Shown: in pieces, positions 1 to 9,700 of the stretch
Position numbering within the stretch: position 1 is the stretch's first letter
Layout of the letters: every line of letters begins with the position of its first letter
Assembly (NCBI RefSeq): GCF_037126265.1
Contig: NZ_JAYLLN010000003.1
Span: forward strand, 62,001 to 126,000
Length of the DNA: 64,000 bases
Reading direction: 5' to 3'
From: Sphingobacterium tenebrionis
Lineage (GTDB): Bacteria; Bacteroidota; Bacteroidia; Sphingobacteriales; Sphingobacteriaceae
Notes under the pieces: generated by a model
What the model was told of the DNA's origin: nothing
The model's input: only the letters and a program-made list of their open reading frames with translations
Database searches by the model: none
Made by a program: the position numbers and the translations under genes

Positions 1-356
1 TCATTCATCACGGTTCTGTAACTGAAATGCCTTTCGATACCATCCAATATGATGGTATATTTTGCCATGCGTTAATTCATTTGTTGAACAGTAAGGAAAG
101 AGCCGCTCTAATAGCGGGTTGCTATGACCAACTAATCCAAGGAGGGCTTATGGTATTTACTACCATTACGAAAGAAGCCCATACATACGGTCAAGGTAAA
201 TATATCAGCAAAGATCGTTATGGAATGTTTGGCGGAGTAACGATGTTCTTTTACGATAGAGAGACAATACAGGAGGAATTTGGGAGATATGGACTGATTG
301 AAGTAACCGAGGTGAATGAAAATTACCCATTTTATTTGATAAAATGCAAAAAATAG
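1..356 (+). CDS. SAM-dependent methyltransferase, C-terminal part (cut by window edge)
   Basis: The frame is open from base 3 to the stop at 356, so the gene begins outside the window. The visible segment reads like the second half of a class I methyltransferase Rossmann fold: a 'YDGIFCHALIHLL' stretch (strand 4 and helix, where the catalytic-site aspartate/asparagine region lies), a 'GGLMVFTTITKE' strand as in the 'lkpGG.l.i' motif, and a final beta hairpin ending in 'YPFYLIKCKK'. The SAM-binding glycine motif is upstream and not seen, so substrate cannot be guessed. The DNA is AT-rich like the following 4 kb. Confidence 0.6.
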   Translation, partial: IHHGSVTEMPFDTIQYDGIFCHALIHLLNSKERAALIAGCYDQLIQGGLMVFTTITKEAHTYGQGKYISKDRYGMFGGVTMFFYDRETIQEEFGRYGLIEVTEVNENYPFYLIKCKK

Positions 357-1552
357 TGAAGGAAATGAGGGAGTTATATAATACATGACCTTATAGATCA
401 TAAGATTGTTATTTCATTCCAGAGGACAATTCTTCTAATTTAGAGCTCCTCCTTTGATGAAAAGATGATTAGTGATCCCTTATTCGTGTGTGTACCTTCT
501 GTTTATGCTCTTTTTGGATTTATTGAAAGGTGCTTGATTGTAATCGAGGGGCATAGCATATCCGTGAAAAACCGGTCAGTGCGCTTGAGCCACATCCTTT
601 ATCTAAGTTAATTCCTCGATTTAAACGATACCTATTAATAGGTTAAAAATAGTCCTCGGTAGAGTTTAGATGGTTTGAAATAATCTGAATGACCAAAATG
701 ATTATTATCAATAAAACGATTACAAATACAATCGATATCAAATCGATCATTTTTTCCTTCTGTTCGTTATTTTCCATTATTGGCCGGTTTTGGAGGTCTT
801 ACCGAAACCAGATCAGGTCCCAGATTTGTTTCCTCCAACAAAAGTAAACAAAATATGGCTGGAGCGGAAATTATTTTCGTCATTCTAAAGATAAATATTG
901 ATATTCCGTAATATTTTTTCGGTTCTGTATTTATGTTTATAGCGGGCCGTTTGGTTTATTGCTCTCCGATAGGTATCTTTCTGAGGCCCATCTGGCCATC
1001 TTGGCGTTCGAACGTTTTGCAAACCACGTATCCTATGGTAAATTCCGTCTTTCAGCAGGAATTTTAATGGTATTATATTTTTGTTGTTTTTTTGTAATCC
1101 CAATGCAAAGTACATAAAGAATCCTTTGACTTATATCGGTGGTTATGTTTTCTAAAATCATTGGTCATACATTTTCCAAGGTAGCTGGTATCGTTTCCAA
1201 TAAAATTTTCCTTTATCAGTTCACCATCCTGCCAGTTGACCAAAGGAAGTTAATCCGGTCCATATCCCTAATGGATATCGGAATAAGCAATCGGCCCACC
1301 ATTGAAGTTCTCTCGGGAATTCCTATTAAATAGACTACAAAATTGCCTGACATAAGAATACACTCCGGAGAAGAAAATGAATGGAATTTTAACGATGAGA
1401 TTATTATAAATCTCACTAGATATTCTTTAGAGATCAAGGGGAGATTATTTAAAGGAGTATATAGAGAAATCTTTATCAAATCATTATCCGTCGGCTCCAT
1501 GCATATTTGGCAAAATCCTCAGTTTCCCCTAAGATATAGTAAAGTACCGATC
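357..1552. other. Gene-poor AT-rich stretch
   Basis: About 1.2 kb with no convincing gene. Short open frames exist (for example a TTG-started plus frame at 1343-1618) but lack a credible start context or recognisable motif, and may be remnants. No transposase or repeat was recognised. Confidence 0.4.
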
Positions 1553-1774
1553 CTAGAGTATAGAAAGCAATTGTATTTTTCCCAATGGGGTTATTTCAAA
1601 TTCATATGGATAATTTAGCAACTTATCTGTCTCCTTTTTCTTTGATGCAATCTTGGACTTCTTTAATAGCCTTGATAGAGATTGTTTAAATTCCGGATAA
1701 ACCTCCAGATCAAGTAAACTCATATTGTGATATACCCTGTTCAGGATAACGTGTTCAAGATTTAATAACTCCAT
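1553..1774 (-). CDS. Conserved small protein, paralogue of the frameshifted frame at 28527
   Basis: A 73-residue protein read from the ATG at 1774; an ATG 21 bases further upstream is also possible. It is rich in Leu, Lys and charged residues, without signal peptide or membrane segment. The start and function are unknown, but it is supported by homology inside the window: 'VILNRVYHNMSLLDLE' here matches 'VILYRVYQNKSLLDLE' at 28527, and 'YEFEIT.LG' near the C-terminus is also shared. The two copies differ at the end because the other one has a frameshift. The shared residues over nearly the full length show this is a real protein family rather than a chance frame. Confidence 0.55.
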   Translation of the reverse strand: MELLNLEHVILNRVYHNMSLLDLEVYPEFKQSLSRLLKKSKIASKKKETDKLLNYPYEFEITPLGKIQLLSIL

Positions 1775-2108
1775 AACACATTTGTATAAAGCCATAATTT
1801 TTATCAGAAGAATTAACGTTTTAGTTAGATATGATTTAACGTTGTGTATTATACAAAAACCAAAAGGAATTGTTTTATATTTTTTTGAACTTTTGGGATT
1901 TTCCGTTGTACTATATATAATCGATGACTTTTCCATTGTAATTATAGTAATTGTTTCAAGATGGTACAATGGTGCCATCTTTTTTTGAAAGTATATCTTC
2001 CCAATAATTCCATTTGACTAATTTCAAAAGACAACATGTAATTTAATTTTTTTTGGTTAGCTTTAACCTGATAATATTAGTCACCCTGCCGTTGGGTAAA
2101 TTGGTTCG

Positions 2109-2137
2109 CAAGCCTACATTACTCGATCGTAGGCTTG
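2109..2137 (+). terminator. Hairpin terminator (plus strand)
   Basis: Arms CAAGCCTAC and GTAGGCTTG form a 9-bp stem with an 11-base loop, followed by the T-rich tail GTTTGTTTG. No gene was recognised just upstream on the plus strand, so it may end a short untranslated transcript. Confidence 0.5.
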
Positions 2138-2350
2138 TTTGTTTGAGTTATAAGGGTCGAATTATTACTGGGCCGGAAAACATTAGCGTTTTTTTATTCT
2201 GCTAGGGACCCATGGTAGTATTTGCTATGGATAGCATTAAACAGGATTTTCCCTTTTTCGGGGGCTCTATTTCATTACATTCTATGGTTCCCAAAATATT
2301 TATCTGAAGGAAATTTTTACAACGTAGTAAATCCAATATTTTTTATTCCA

Positions 2351-2380
2351 AAAATAAAAAAACCACTCCGAAGAGTGGTT
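2351..2380 (-). terminator. Intrinsic terminator of the DUF892 gene
   Basis: On the minus strand AACCACTC and GAGTGGTT pair perfectly around a TTCG tetraloop and run into TTTTTTTATTTT. It lies 30 bases after the stop of the DUF892 gene. Confidence 0.85.
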
Positions 2381-2409
2381 CTGAGATGAATAATTATAGA
2401 ATAGATTAT

Positions 2410-2952
2410 TTAATCCGCTTTACTGTTAAGGTTTGTGTCCGCCAAAGCCGTGAGATTTTTATCGCAAGCTTTTTCCTCCTTTAGTGTGGCCAAAAGTAAT
2501 TTCACTGCTTCCTTGTGCCCTAGCACCTTGGCAAATGCAGCCAAAGTCCCATAAGTAGCTATTTCGTAATGTTCAACCTTCTGTGAAGAAGCTATTATAC
2601 CTGCGTCCCTAACGGGTCCCACCTCAGTTTCCTTCATTATTCCCTCACTTTCCTCCAATAGACCAGCCATTGCATCGCATTTTTCTGCCGAGGCCTTCTT
2701 ACCTATGGATTTAAAAACTTCTTCCAACCTGGAAACGTGTTCCTTGGTTTCTTCTAGATGGGATTGCACCGCTGATTTCAATTCTTTAGCTGTAGCATTT
2801 TTTTCCATTTTAGGTAGAGCTTTCACCAATGCCTTCTCTGCCCAATAGATATCTTTCAGGCCATCCTCAAAAAGGCCTTGAAGATCTTTTGCTGCATCTG
2901 CTTTTGCTTTAACTTTTGTTTCGTTGGTAGGACTTTTTTTTGTTGTAGCCAT
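2410..2952 (-). CDS. DUF892 (YciE/YciF-like) ferritin-like protein
   Basis: A 180-residue protein with a Lys/Ala-rich N-terminal tail (about residues 1-22), as is common in this family, then a four-helix ferritin-like domain. The motif 'LFEDGLKDIYWAEKALVKAL' is the diagnostic first helix, and 'SHLEETKEHVSRLEEVF' and 'QKVEHYEIATYGTL' supply the Glu/His residues of the presumed di-metal site. Members are cytoplasmic, induced by general or osmotic stress, and their biochemical role is unproven. It is monocistronic: own terminator downstream, no neighbour within 150 bases upstream. Confidence 0.9.
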   Translation of the reverse strand: MATTKKSPTNETKVKAKADAAKDLQGLFEDGLKDIYWAEKALVKALPKMEKNATAKELKSAVQSHLEETKEHVSRLEEVFKSIGKKASAEKCDAMAGLLEESEGIMKETEVGPVRDAGIIASSQKVEHYEIATYGTLAAFAKVLGHKEAVKLLLATLKEEKACDKNLTALADTNLNSKAD

Positions 2953-3168
2953 AATTTTAAAATTAGATTGTCTTTTTAATAGTAAACACTAACCATCCTT
3001 TGTAGTTTTATTTTTTTTTATTTTGAACGATAGATATCTGCAATTTTAATTTTCAGCCAATCATTCGTGCGGAACATTAAATGTGTGTTTTGATAAATTG
3101 TAATTACGCGATTGTCATATTGCGATTTATTGACTTCATTAATTCAGGATTATTCCTATATTTCTGGA

Positions 3169-3393
3169 ATGAAAAACACCATCACGGCTAGGATGACTAT
3201 ACCCAACCATATATTCTTGGAGCAGGGTGGTCTATCATACCTTCAAAGTCAGATCAATATAATCTCAAAAGACCTGCAGCAAGAATATGGATATAATCAC
3301 ATTGAATATCTTGATCATAAATTGGAGGATTCTCATATGGTTACTGCCGATTCAGACCATCTCGTATTTGTGATAACTTTTGGAGTGGAATAA
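3169..3393 (+). CDS. Hypothetical small protein
   Basis: A 74-residue frame from the ATG at 3169; a TTG at 3112 would give 93 residues. The sequence has mixed alpha/beta character ('DSHMVTADSDHLVFVITFGVE' ends in a hydrophobic strand) and normal amino-acid composition, but no known motif, signal or membrane segment. It stands alone, and its neighbours are unrelated. Coding status rests on composition only. Confidence 0.35.
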   Translation: MKNTITARMTIPNHIFLEQGGLSYLQSQINIISKDLQQEYGYNHIEYLDHKLEDSHMVTADSDHLVFVITFGVE

Positions 3394-3629
3394 TTTTTAT
3401 CTTGCCTCAACCTTTTTATTGGAATTATAAACCTGCATATTTTATTATTCAATTCGAATGGATAAGGAATCCTTATTATCTTAAATAATTTGCATAAATG
3501 GTTTAATATCCGTTTTATTAAACTTTCCTTAAAATTTAACTTCCCTCCTTCAGCCATCCCATTTCGAAAATATTAATTATGAATAGCTCTAATATTGAAA
3601 TTAGATAGCAGGACGCCTATACTTTCTTA

Positions 3630-3666
3630 ACATTTTGTGGAATTATTACAAAATGTGGTATCTTTT
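3630..3666 (+). promoter_or_regulatory. Promoter with inverted-repeat operator for the MNT-HEPN gene
   Basis: ACATTTTGT (3630-3638) and ACAAAATGT (3648-3656) form a perfect 9-bp inverted repeat with a 9-base spacer. The -33 motif TTTG (3634-3637) lies inside the left arm, and TATCTTTT (3659-3666) fits the -7 element with a 21-base spacing. A repressor bound here would block the promoter; autoregulation is typical for toxin-antitoxin-like loci but is inferred. Confidence 0.5.
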
Positions 3667-3685
3667 TAATTATTAAATTTATAAC

Positions 3686-4555
3686 ATGGAAAAATTAGCT
3701 CATTTACCATTGGATAAAAGGGAACAGATTTTGGAAATTCTTGAAATCATTAAGGATGTGGCTTTACCTGAAAAAGTGATCTTATTCGGGAGTTTTGCTA
3801 GAGGGGACTGGGTGGATGATGAATATCTAGAAGGAGGAGCAACCTATAGTTATCGAAGCGATTTTGATTTTTTAGTTGTAACAAATGGATCTAAACTTCA
3901 AGAATTTGAAATAAAAAACCGTATTGAAAATAGAACAGGGAAATTTAAACATCCTGTAAATCCTTTGGTCCATGAAATTGATCATATAAATTATGGGCTA
4001 GAAAGAGGTCAATATTTTTTTAGTGATATAATTAAGAATGGAATATTATTATATGACACGTTTAGGACAGGTTTTATTTCTACAAACCCTCTTTCAATTC
4101 CACAGCAAATTGAGAATGCTCAATTTTATTACGAGAATTGGGTGGAAAGTGGGAGTAGAATGTTAGATCATGCAAAATTAATTTTTGAATCCTCTATTTC
4201 TAAGGGATATAAATTAAATGAGGTGTTGTTTTTACTACATCAAACAGTAGAAAGGTTATTTGCCGGATTAGGTTTGATATTTACGGGTTACAAACCAAAA
4301 ACACATAGTATAAAAGAATATAGAAACTACACAAAGTCAATTTCAGAAGATATTAATAATGCGTTTTGTTTTCCACCTACCTCAGAAGAAATTAGATTAT
4401 TTAATATTCTTCAAAAAAGTTATATAGATGCTAGATACAAATCAGATTTCTTTATAGACAAATCTGATCTCCAAATGTTAATAAATAAAGTGGAAATATT
4501 AGAAAAATTGGTGATTAAGTATTCAAAAATGAAAATAAAAAGTTTGAGAGCTTAG
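3686..4555 (+). CDS. Fused MNT nucleotidyltransferase and HEPN domain protein
   Basis: A 289-residue protein. Residues 1-110 are a minimal nucleotidyltransferase (Pol beta superfamily): GSFARG at 35-40 is the GS nucleotide-binding motif, and S-D-F-D-F at 58-62 gives the metal-binding aspartates D59 and D61; a small insertion separates them. Residues 135-280 are a helical HEPN domain with 'LLHQTVERLFAGLGLIFTG' and 'YKPKTHSIKEY'; a canonical R-x4-6-H ribonuclease motif is not obvious. Separate MNT and HEPN genes form toxin-antitoxin pairs in which the MNT protein AMPylates the toxin; single-chain fusions of this length are common in Bacteroidetes and their role is unproven. Low GC compared with the rest of the window suggests transfer. 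Its 3' end overlaps the convergent XRE gene by 4 bases. Confidence 0.85.
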   Translation: MEKLAHLPLDKREQILEILEIIKDVALPEKVILFGSFARGDWVDDEYLEGGATYSYRSDFDFLVVTNGSKLQEFEIKNRIENRTGKFKHPVNPLVHEIDHINYGLERGQYFFSDIIKNGILLYDTFRTGFISTNPLSIPQQIENAQFYYENWVESGSRMLDHAKLIFESSISKGYKLNEVLFLLHQTVERLFAGLGLIFTGYKPKTHSIKEYRNYTKSISEDINNAFCFPPTSEEIRLFNILQKSYIDARYKSDFFIDKSDLQMLINKVEILEKLVIKYSKMKIKSLRA

Positions 4556-4833
4556 CTTCTTCTTTTTTTGCGTGTTGAAATATACTTAGGCATATCTATT
4601 TCAAAATTAAATAATTCATTTGGCTGAAGTTCTAAAGCTTTACATACTGCAATTAGACCACTAACTGAAATGTTATTTTTTCCTCTAACTATTCTATATA
4701 CCTGACTGTAACTAAACCCAGTTCTATCTTCAATATCTTCAAGTGTGATATCCTTTATTTTCGCAGTCTCCCAGAGTTTATTTCTAATTAATTCTAATAT
4801 CTGTTTGTCAATGTATTGTTCAGGCATAAACAA
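4552..4833 (-). CDS. XRE-family helix-turn-helix repressor
   Basis: A 93-residue DNA-binding protein. The Cro/CI-type helix-turn-helix spans about residues 25-75 ('ITLEDIEDRTGFSYSQVYRIVRG' region with the GFSYSQVYRI recognition helix, then 'ISVSGLIAVCKALELQPNELF'), followed by a basic C-terminus ending in KKRRS. No effector or peptidase domain. It converges on the MNT-HEPN gene, and its start lies 28 bases from the palindrome at 4861-4876, which is its likely operator; that site also overlaps the promoter of the TlpA-SusC-SusD operon, so it may control both directions. Confidence 0.85.
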   Translation of the reverse strand: MFMPEQYIDKQILELIRNKLWETAKIKDITLEDIEDRTGFSYSQVYRIVRGKNNISVSGLIAVCKALELQPNELFNFEIDMPKYISTRKKRRS

Positions 4834-4860
4834 ATAGACATTTAAAAAAACGAATTTGTT

Positions 4861-4900
4861 ATTCCAAATTTGGAATAAAAATTAATTATTAATATCTTTG
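4861..4900 (+). promoter_or_regulatory. Bacteroidetes promoter with overlapping palindromic operator
   Basis: ATTCCAAATTTGGAAT (4861-4876) is a perfect 16-bp palindrome. It contains TTTG (4869-4872) as a -33 motif, and TATCTTTG (4893-4900) is a consensus -7 element 20 bases on. Transcription would start near 4906 and run into the leader of the TlpA-SusC-SusD operon. The palindrome sits between the divergent XRE gene and this promoter. Confidence 0.6.
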
Positions 4901-4918
4901 TTAAACATTCATTGGTCA

Positions 4919-5126
4919 GGCGTGAGAAACCTAGAACCAATTTGAATGAATATTATAAACTTACATTTCCCTATAAAAAATTCAGGAGAGGCCTCCTTTG
5001 GTTTGTGGACGCGTAGTTTCTCACGCCCAACCATGGGACAAAGGAGCGGCCTTTTCTGTCAGTACAGATCAGATTCATTATATCTGATCTACGACCTTAA
5101 TAGGTTGGTGATCTCACCTCCTGAAT
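4919..5126 (+). ncRNA. Structured 5' leader with crossing inverted repeats
   Basis: Four complementary pairs were found: A GGCGTGAGAAAC (4919-4930) with GTTTCTCACGCC (5016-5027); B ATTCAGGAG (4980-4988) with CTCCTGAAT (5118-5126); C GGCCTCCTTTG (4990-5000) with CAAAGGAGCGGCC (5039-5051, two extra bases); D AGATCAGAT (5066-5074) with ATCTGATCT (5082-5090). C and D nest inside B, but A crosses B and C, so A excludes them or forms a pseudoknot. This looks like a cis-regulatory leader of the downstream operon; an invertible DNA segment bounded by A and A' is an alternative. A 60-codon frame inside (4946-5128) is not convincing. Confidence 0.5.
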
Positions 5127-5244
5127 GATATTAGTCTTAGTCCTAAACTGGACAGATCAATAATTTCTTTCGACTATTATTTCTTAAAATTCTTTGGTGC
5201 CGTTCTGATCAACAGAACAGTGTCCAAAGGAAATATTACCAATT

Positions 5245-6729
5245 ATGAAAACTTATTTTTTTTATTCAGCTCGAAAGCATTTAAGATATATGCATTTGCT
5301 TTCATATCCATTTATTTTCACTCGACTCATAACCCGTCTATGTATTAAGTGGAAATTATCCCTAATAGTACCAACGTTAATCTGCTTTGTAAATGTGTTA
5401 AATGCCCAGCAGATCCGTTCAAATCAAGCGAACGGGGAAATTCAGCGATTGGAGATCTCTGAAGGTGCACACCTACCGGAACCAATCTGGAACATTTCTG
5501 TGGACCTGGTTAACCATCCTAGCGGAAATTCCAGAATGTCGCTGGGGGAAATCGCGAATACTGAGCTTGTGGTCCTGGATTTCTGGGCCACATGGTGCGC
5601 ACCATGTGTTGCCGCCATACCAAAGAACATGGAGATCCAGCAGGAATACAAGGACCGATTGATGTTTGTTCTGGTTAGCAGGGAAGATCGGGAAACTCTA
5701 AAAGGATTTCTGGATAGACAGTCATCAGATCAGGGTCTATGCCCATCCTGGACCGTATGGGGAGACAGTATCCTTCACAGGACCTTTCCAACAAGGCTGA
5801 TCCCAAATTATGTGATCATACATAAAGGGATCTATAAAGGAGCGTTGGAGGCAGACCAATTGACCCGGGAAAATATTCAAAGGATGCTAGAGAATGACTG
5901 GGAAGGAATAAAGTTCAAAAAAAAGGAGAAGGCAATTACACATAGGTATGATGAGAATGGTCTTCTCTATGTTGATGGGAATGGTGGAGGTAAGGAGTTT
6001 ATAGCATACCATTCCGTCTTCGGACCGTATAATCCCTCCTTGGGATATGGTAGTACCAAAGGGATCATCCCAAGTGAAAATGGAGGAAGGCTGAGCTTTC
6101 TGAACATATACATACCATGGTTCTACCAGGTGGCCTACGGTGCTGGGAGGAACACCTATTACCAGCTGAACCGGGTGGTTCTTGATGTTGCCGATCGATC
6201 AAAGCTGATACATACGGACTCGGGCCTCGATGCAAAGGAGTGGATAGAGGCAGGGAACGTCTATAATTATGAACTTTCGGTCGGCCCTGCCCTAGGGGAC
6301 CGGTTCTATGAGATCATGAAGCAGGATCTGGCCAGGATCTTTCCCCAATATACCGCCCATGAAGAGATCAGGGACATGGACTGTTGGGTGCTGAAGATCA
6401 TGGATAGAAACAGGCTGGATGGCCACCGGACCAGGTCACTTAACACCCGCACAAAATTTGATATGTTCGGGATCTCGCTTGAGCGGATCTCCCTCAACGG
6501 TTTTTTTTCAATGATGAAGGACTATTTCATGCAATCCAGTACGGAGCCTTTGATCGCGGATTTCCAGTATCCGGATCTTATCGATATCGAACTATCCACC
6601 CAGATGTCGGATATAAATAAGGTCAATGATTCCCTGAGGGAATATGGAATCCGGTTCATTAAGGAGAAAAGGCCCCTACAGATCCTTGTGATCAGTGATA
6701 ACCCCAAAAAAGATCAAGATGAAAACTAA
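5245..6729 (+). CDS. TlpA-type thioredoxin with C-terminal DUF3738-like domain
   Basis: A 494-residue exported protein. A basic stretch then hydrophobic segment (about residues 34-55, ending NAQQ) is the signal sequence or anchor; a later start at 5290 is possible. Residues 75-225 form a TlpA/AhpC-TSA thioredoxin fold with the redox motif WCAPC at 117-121 inside 'VLDFWATWCAPC' and a cis-Pro region 'RLIPNYVII'. The remaining 260 residues resemble DUF3738, with the typical ending 'LREYGIRFIKEKRPLQILVI'. TlpA proteins reduce disulfides in the periplasm, and such genes are often next to SusC/SusD pairs in Bacteroidetes. Here it is first in the operon and overlaps susC by 11 bases, implying coupled translation and joint function. 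Confidence 0.85.
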   Translation: MKTYFFYSARKHLRYMHLLSYPFIFTRLITRLCIKWKLSLIVPTLICFVNVLNAQQIRSNQANGEIQRLEISEGAHLPEPIWNISVDLVNHPSGNSRMSLGEIANTELVVLDFWATWCAPCVAAIPKNMEIQQEYKDRLMFVLVSREDRETLKGFLDRQSSDQGLCPSWTVWGDSILHRTFPTRLIPNYVIIHKGIYKGALEADQLTRENIQRMLENDWEGIKFKKKEKAITHRYDENGLLYVDGNGGGKEFIAYHSVFGPYNPSLGYGSTKGIIPSENGGRLSFLNIYIPWFYQVAYGAGRNTYYQLNRVVLDVADRSKLIHTDSGLDAKEWIEAGNVYNYELSVGPALGDRFYEIMKQDLARIFPQYTAHEEIRDMDCWVLKIMDRNRLDGHRTRSLNTRTKFDMFGISLERISLNGFFSMMKDYFMQSSTEPLIADFQYPDLIDIELSTQMSDINKVNDSLREYGIRFIKEKRPLQILVISDNPKKDQDEN

Positions 6730-9700
6730 AGATATAATAGTATTCCTGTTCCTTATTTTTCTGGGTATGTGCCAGAACGCCAATTCCCAGCAACTCCTAC
6801 GGGGAGTCGTACTGGATGCATCCAGCCACGTTCCCATCCCACAGGCCGTTGTCCTGCATAACGGAAAAAGAACTATGACCGATTCCGTTGGAGCATTCCA
6901 CCTGAGGGTTCGGACCGGTGATAGGATCAGGGTGACAGATATTGCCCACCATCCAAAGGAACATGTTTTTTCGGATGCGGATGGAACAGATCTGACCATA
7001 TTACTGGAACCATTGGTAGAGCAGCTGGAGGAGGTTGTGGTCAGTTCCGGGTACCAGGAGCTCTCCAAAAAGGATGTCACGGGATCCGTAGCTGTTGTTT
7101 CCAGGGCCGAGCTGGATAAGAACCCAGATCCGAATATCCTGTCCAGGCTCCGTGATGCGGTCCCGGGATTGATATTCAACAAGCTGGACGTCCTACAGCG
7201 GCAGAGCATTTCCATAGGTGGGAAATCCACCCTGTTCGCCAATTCCGAACCATTGGTGATCCTGGACAATTTTCCCTACGAAGGGGATATTTCTGATATA
7301 AACCCCCAGGATGTCCAGAGTATCACCGTGCTCAAGGATGCTGCAGCTGCAGCAATCTGGGGAGCGCGGGCAGGGAATGGGGTCATCGTGATAAAGAGTA
7401 AAAAAGGGATAATTGGACAATCCAATAAATTCAATGCTTCCATGAACCTGGGTATATCGGATCCAGTCGATCTTTTCTACAATGCCAGAATGACAAGCCC
7501 CGAGTTCATAGATATGGAAAAAAGACTTTTTGAAAATGGATATTACCGTTCCCAGGAGTCATCCCAGAGCAATACGCCTCTATCCCCCGCGGTCGAACTT
7601 ATGATCGCTCACCGTGAAGGTCTGATCAGCGCCGATCAGCTTGACCTTTCGCTCATGGAACTGGGCGCACATGATGTCCGTAAGGACCTGATGAAGGAAG
7701 TGTACCGGCCTGAAATGCGCCAGCAATATGCAGTTTCCCATTCCTTTTCCGGCAGGGGTAATGCGGGCATGGTTTCCCTGGGCTACGATAGGAACAGGGA
7801 GAACCTGCAGGGGAATTCCAACGACCGGCTCAACCTGACATTCAACCAGCAGATCAAGGTATGGAAGGATCGGATTACCATTACGCCCGGGATAGGTTTT
7901 ACCCAAAGGGCGGGTGATAGGCCAAATAGGATCCCTGTCGATCTGCGTTTCGGTTCGACCTCCATATATCCCTATGCGGTCCTGAGGTCACCCGAGGGCG
8001 ATCCCTTGGCAGTAACGAGGAGCTACCGTAGAAAATTCCTGGAATCTGCGCTGCAGCAAGGGCTTTTGGACTGGGAATATGTCCCCCTTTCGGATGTGGA
8101 ACACCTCCAGTTCAGGACCAACGACAGAATGCTCAGGGCCTCCCTGAATGCAGACCTTGAACTGCTCAGCGGTCTGAAGCTATCGGCAGACTATCGCTGG
8201 TTAGGGAGCTGGTCCTCCGGGAAGAGCCTCTATGGTCCCCAGAGCTATTATGCACGGGACATGGTGAACAACTATACCTTCCTTAACGGCGGACAGCTGC
8301 AGTATGGAATTCCACAGGGAGGGATCCTTGATGGCAGGTACGGGAACGGGAGTTCCCATAATCTCCGTACCCAGCTACAATATGATAAGGACTGGGAAGA
8401 CCATCGGTTTAACATCCTGGTCGGAGGCGAGGTGTCCGATGCAAATTCACGGACCGATTCATACCGCCTCTACGGATATGATCCCGAGCACCATGTAAGT
8501 GGTCCGGTGAACTATCTTGTCAACTATAAGCAGTACAGCAGTCCGTTCTCCAGGAGGATTCCCTATCAGGATTCCGGATCGGACCTGACGGATAGGTTCC
8601 TTTCCTATTATTCCACATTGGGATATTACCTGAAGGACAGATATCTGTTCAATGCCAGTGCCAGATTGGACCGCAGTAATATTTTCGGGGTCCGGAGCAA
8701 TCAGAAGGGCATTCCATTGTTCTCCCTTTCTGCTGCTTGGTCACTGGATAGGGAGGATTTCTTCCGTCCCTTGAGCCACCTTTTTTCCGGTATGAAACTT
8801 CGTTTGAGCTATGGACATACGGGGAATGTGGATAATTCCCTTTCCTCCCTGATGGTCGCTCAGAGAAGTCCCGTGACAGCCGACCACACTGGGCTGCCCT
8901 ATTCGACCATTATGAATCCGGCAAATCCCGAACTGAGATGGGAACGTGTGGCAATAAGCAATATTGGGATAGATATGGTACTTTTAGGGGGGAAACTCGA
9001 CGTGACCCTGGATTCATATAGGAAAATTGGAAGGGACCTGCTGGGCAGCATAGATTTCCCAACGTCTTCCGGAATTTTCAGCTTCTATGGCAATACCGCG
9101 GGTACAAAGACCTGGGGGACCGATATCTCCCTGAAGGGTAGGTTCCCGATCAGTGCAAAGGCCTCCTCGACCACTTCCTTCATGTTCTCCTACAATAGGG
9201 ATGAGGTCACCCATTACACGCTGGAACATCCGGTGACAAGTGTCCTTTCCGCGGGCCAGATAGGGAGCTTCCCCGTTGTCGGTAGGCCCATCCACAGTAT
9301 CTTCGCGTACCATTGGAGTGGTCTTGATTCCGATAATGGTAGACCGCTGGGCATGATCAATGGGGAGGTTTCGGGTGATCATAGAAAGATTATCCAGTCC
9401 TCAAAGTTGGAGGACCTGCTCTTTGTTGGGACCTCCAGGCCAAGGATGTTCGGATCCCTGCGACAGGAATTCATCTATTCCAACATGAGCCTTGCAATCG
9501 GACTTTCCTACCGGTTAGGATATTGGTACCGTAGGGAGTCCGTCAATTATAACCATCTGTTCACGGCGACCAGGGCGCATGGGGATTTTTCAGAGCGTTG
9601 GAAGGTCCCAGGCGATGAACTTTACACACAGGTCCCCTCCATGCCGACGGTAAGGGATAATAACGAGGTCCTGTTCTATACGAACTCGGCCATTCTGGTG

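Noticed and set aside
4919..5027. Invertible promoter bounded by GGCGTGAGAAAC repeats as the main interpretation
   Set aside because: Arms of 12 bp are short, no recombinase gene is nearby and the best promoter lies outside the segment; kept only as an alternative to a structured leader.
4946..5128. 60-codon plus frame inside the leader
   Set aside because: It coincides with the inverted-repeat elements, has an odd composition and no ribosome-binding site; the RNA or DNA structure explains the region better.
6676..7269. Long minus frame across the start of susC
   Set aside because: Ser/Thr/Cys-rich shadow of a certain susC gene; no family features.
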